Assembly (NCBI RefSeq): GCF_032854445.1
Contig: NC_088306.1
Location: 31,013,157-31,077,156 of the forward strand
Direction of reading: 5' to 3'
Source of the DNA: Liolophura sinensis
Taxonomy: Eukaryota > Mollusca > Polyplacophora > Chitonida > Chitonidae
DNA: 64,000 bases
How positions within the stretch are numbered: the first letter of the stretch is position 1; the number at the start of each line of letters is the position of its first letter. Below are positions 61,887 to 64,000 of this stretch, in pieces. Below the pieces are notes generated by a model. The model was not told where the DNA came from. It saw only the letters and a program-made list of their open reading frames with translations, and made no database searches. The translations under genes were made by a program, and so were the position numbers.

Positions 61887-63684
61887 ATTTGTCGAGGTAT
61901 TTCGTATGGTTCTATCGGCTACTGTTAAGTTCATTGAAAACAAATTATAACAAAGGATCATAAGCAGCATTGAGATTTCTGGAGTGATGTTAGCCTCACA
62001 GAACATCCCAACTGCCACCCAGTCTGCTTTATAAAATTTCCACCTGGTTACACGTTCCAAAGAATTAGAAGTGAGATGGCCCAGAACAATAGGAAAATGG
62101 CCACAGAGATCCTCACTTGACCTTCCAAGAAAAATCAGGGAGAAGTGCAGGGTCGGGGGTAGTGAGATCGATAGCAGAATATGAACCATTACGTAGATGT
62201 AAATAGGTTTTAGAACCGTCATTGAAATAACAGGGTTCACCTTTCGATAAAACATCTTCCAATGCTTTGCCTTTTCCATTTATATTAGTACTGCCCCATT
62301 AAGGGTTATGGGCATTAAAATCCTCCACAATTATAAAAGGGGATGGGAGTTGTTCTTTCAAGTTATGTAATTGAGAGATTGACAAAGAAGAATGAGGAGG
62401 AATATAAATCGAACATAAAGTCACTGTTTCCGATAAAGAGACACGGACGACCACAGCATGAAGCTCAGTAACCAGATCAACAGGGCTGTGAATTATATTA
62501 TTATTTATGAAAATAGAGGAGCCGCCACAAGCTCGATCTTCCTCACCAGAATAATTGCTATAAAGTGTATAATTTTTAAGAAATATTTTATCTTTGTCAG
62601 CTGTCTTCAGGTAAGTTTACTGGAGACACAGGGCTACTGGATTTAAAGATTGAACTAGCTGTGTTATTTCAATAAAATTTACCTTATACTGTATAGTTTT
62701 GTGTAAGGAAGACATTATGGAGGAAGGCGTATTGGGAATTTATGTTTGGACCGAGGACGACCCTTTTTGGGAGATCTACTAGGAGACCTCCCAGGTGCAG
62801 ATGATATATCCATCAGGTCTGCACATGATGTTGAAGGATCAACGTCCTCCAGCGATCCAAATTTATTATAAGTTAGTGGCCTAGTGGCCTTAAGGGGACA
62901 CTCCAAGGGGGCATTAGATTTATCCTTTTTATGATTTTCCTCCGATTTTTTTTTGTCAGCTGTTCCTATCTGTGAAGGTTCTACGGGTTTATCGGATTGT
63001 GATTTATTAGGGCATGGCGTGTTCGGATAAAGAAACTGCAGGAGAATGCGGTCTTTTAAAGTTTAAATCGGTTTGTGTTGATGAACTGGCCGTGTCACCC
63101 AAGGGTTTCATGACCAGTTTCTGTGGCTGTTCTTTGCCAATGGGCCAAGTAAAATTTGTTTGGACCCCACAAAAACAGTGGTTTTCCTAACACCATTTCC
63201 ATATGTAGATGTAGTAAGGCCATGCGTGACAGAGACCAGACTCTTCGCTTCCTTATAGGATATATTATTTTTACATTTTAAGGATATAATTTCTTTTTCT
63301 TTTTTTGAAGAGACAGGACAGTCATTTGAAGAGGCCTTGTGGACTCCACTACAGTTCACACATTTTTATGTTTTTGTGCAGTCGAAGCCCTCGTGACCTG
63401 CTTCTTAAGCAGACGAGTGTGTTGCGGCATTAACTCCTACCCTGGCCAAACGTCTCGCAGGAGAAACACCGGGTGGGGTTAGGTATAAATAACTCCACCC
63501 TTACACTATAAGGCCCAATAAATATAGATGACGGAAGGGATATTTTATTGAATGGTAACATATAAGTGTTTGTTTCTATCAGATTCCCGTTTCTTTTAAT
63601 AAGGAAGCGTTTTACTTCTATTACACCTTGGTGTTTAAGTTCTTCATTTATTTTTTCTTCAGTCACCACATCACACCACACCAC

Positions 63685-64000
63685 ATCGGCAATATTTCAG
63701 CCATATCGTGGCGAGAACACGGTGAAAACAGAAAACGGTTAAGGTTTTCGAAATGATGGTGAGAACATCAAAAATAAAACAAACAGTACAGACATGTTTA
63801 TAATCAGATAAGGAAGAACCAAATCAGTTAAAACTCGAAAACCAGCATATTTAAAAAATAGTACATCTGGAAATCTATATGTATATAACTATTTATCTAT
63901 AAACATTTCAGACAATTAAAATTTATATTTTATGATATAGACCTATGGCCTTCAAAAAATTTATGACAACATCGCCAGCGATGCTGTCAAATAAATCACA
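63685..64000 (-). mobile_element. LINE fragment O: 3' UTR and end of ORF2
   Basis: Minus-strand 3' end of another LINE copy, starting at the CACATCGGCAATATTTCAGC block and reaching the ORF2 tail (ATCGCCAGCGATGCTGTCAA) at the window edge. It truncates ORF1 of copy N and probably continues beyond the window. Confidence 0.75.

Larger units (their letters stand above)
46014..63684 (-). mobile_element. LINE fragment N, split by the Polinton
   Basis: Minus-strand LINE in two halves. Left half 46014-47296: RT palm (catalytic LYVDDFLTCYRAKN at about 46230), fingers, linker, and the end of the endonuclease. Right half 61887-63684: the rest of the endonuclease, the TAATG junction at 62713-62717, and ORF1 with knuckle CFSCETFGQG near 63440. 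Copy G shows the unsplit sequence (TTTACTTTTGGATTTGTCGA at about 23143), so the Polinton entered exactly within this endonuclease segment. It begins inside the RT, without a 3' UTR. Confidence 0.85.

Overview
The window is animal nuclear DNA made almost entirely of nested transposable elements. The repeats point to a marine invertebrate, most likely a mollusc: a non-LTR retrotransposon with an RNase H domain and an (ATTC)n tail, tRNA-headed SINEs of the kind common in molluscan genomes, a Penelope-like reverse transcriptase, Tc1/mariner elements and a Polinton. That placement is inference; no host gene settles it. No intact single-copy host gene is visible.

Layout. (1) 1-47296 and 61887-64000 are dominated by about fifteen fragments (A to O below) of one LINE family. 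Its consensus layout, read across copies, is: a conserved 5' UTR of about 0.65 kb; ORF1 with three CCHC knuckles; ORF2 with AP-type endonuclease, reverse transcriptase and RNase H, opening on a TAATG stop/start overlap; and a 3' UTR ending in (ATTC)n. All copies are broken, and many are joined head to tail or in the wrong domain order. (2) Other elements sit inside these LINEs: a TA-flanked 946-bp non-autonomous DNA element (3290-4235), a Ty3/Gypsy LTR element (9005-14233) whose integrase lies upstream of its reverse transcriptase, a Tc1/mariner element (16420-17979), and at least six SINE insertions, three with clear 12-13 bp target-site duplications. (3) 26865-28560 is a Penelope-like reverse transcriptase pseudogene. 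(4) 34300-36502 holds phase-compatible exons and a BEN-like domain of a decayed, host-type gene. (5) 36778-37935 is an intron-bearing transposase remnant.

The main feature is a 14,578-bp Polinton/Maverick (47303-61880). It has terminal inverted repeats that start AGTAGTAT and 6-bp flanking duplications (CTTCGG and CTTTGG), and it is inserted in the endonuclease region of a LINE. It is visibly more GC-rich than its surroundings and tightly packed: a Zn-ribbon-like protein and protein-primed family-B DNA polymerase (+); retroviral-type integrase, four small proteins, packaging ATPase and major capsid protein (-); a coiled-coil/membrane protein (+); the minor capsid protein (-); and four further uncharacterised genes (+). 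Every core gene (polB, integrase, ATPase, both capsid genes) carries frameshifts or stops, so this copy is a fossil. Its organisation is still informative: ATGA stop/start overlaps on both strands, divergent genes whose 5' ends overlap, long G or C runs exactly where frames change, and no recognisable maturation protease.
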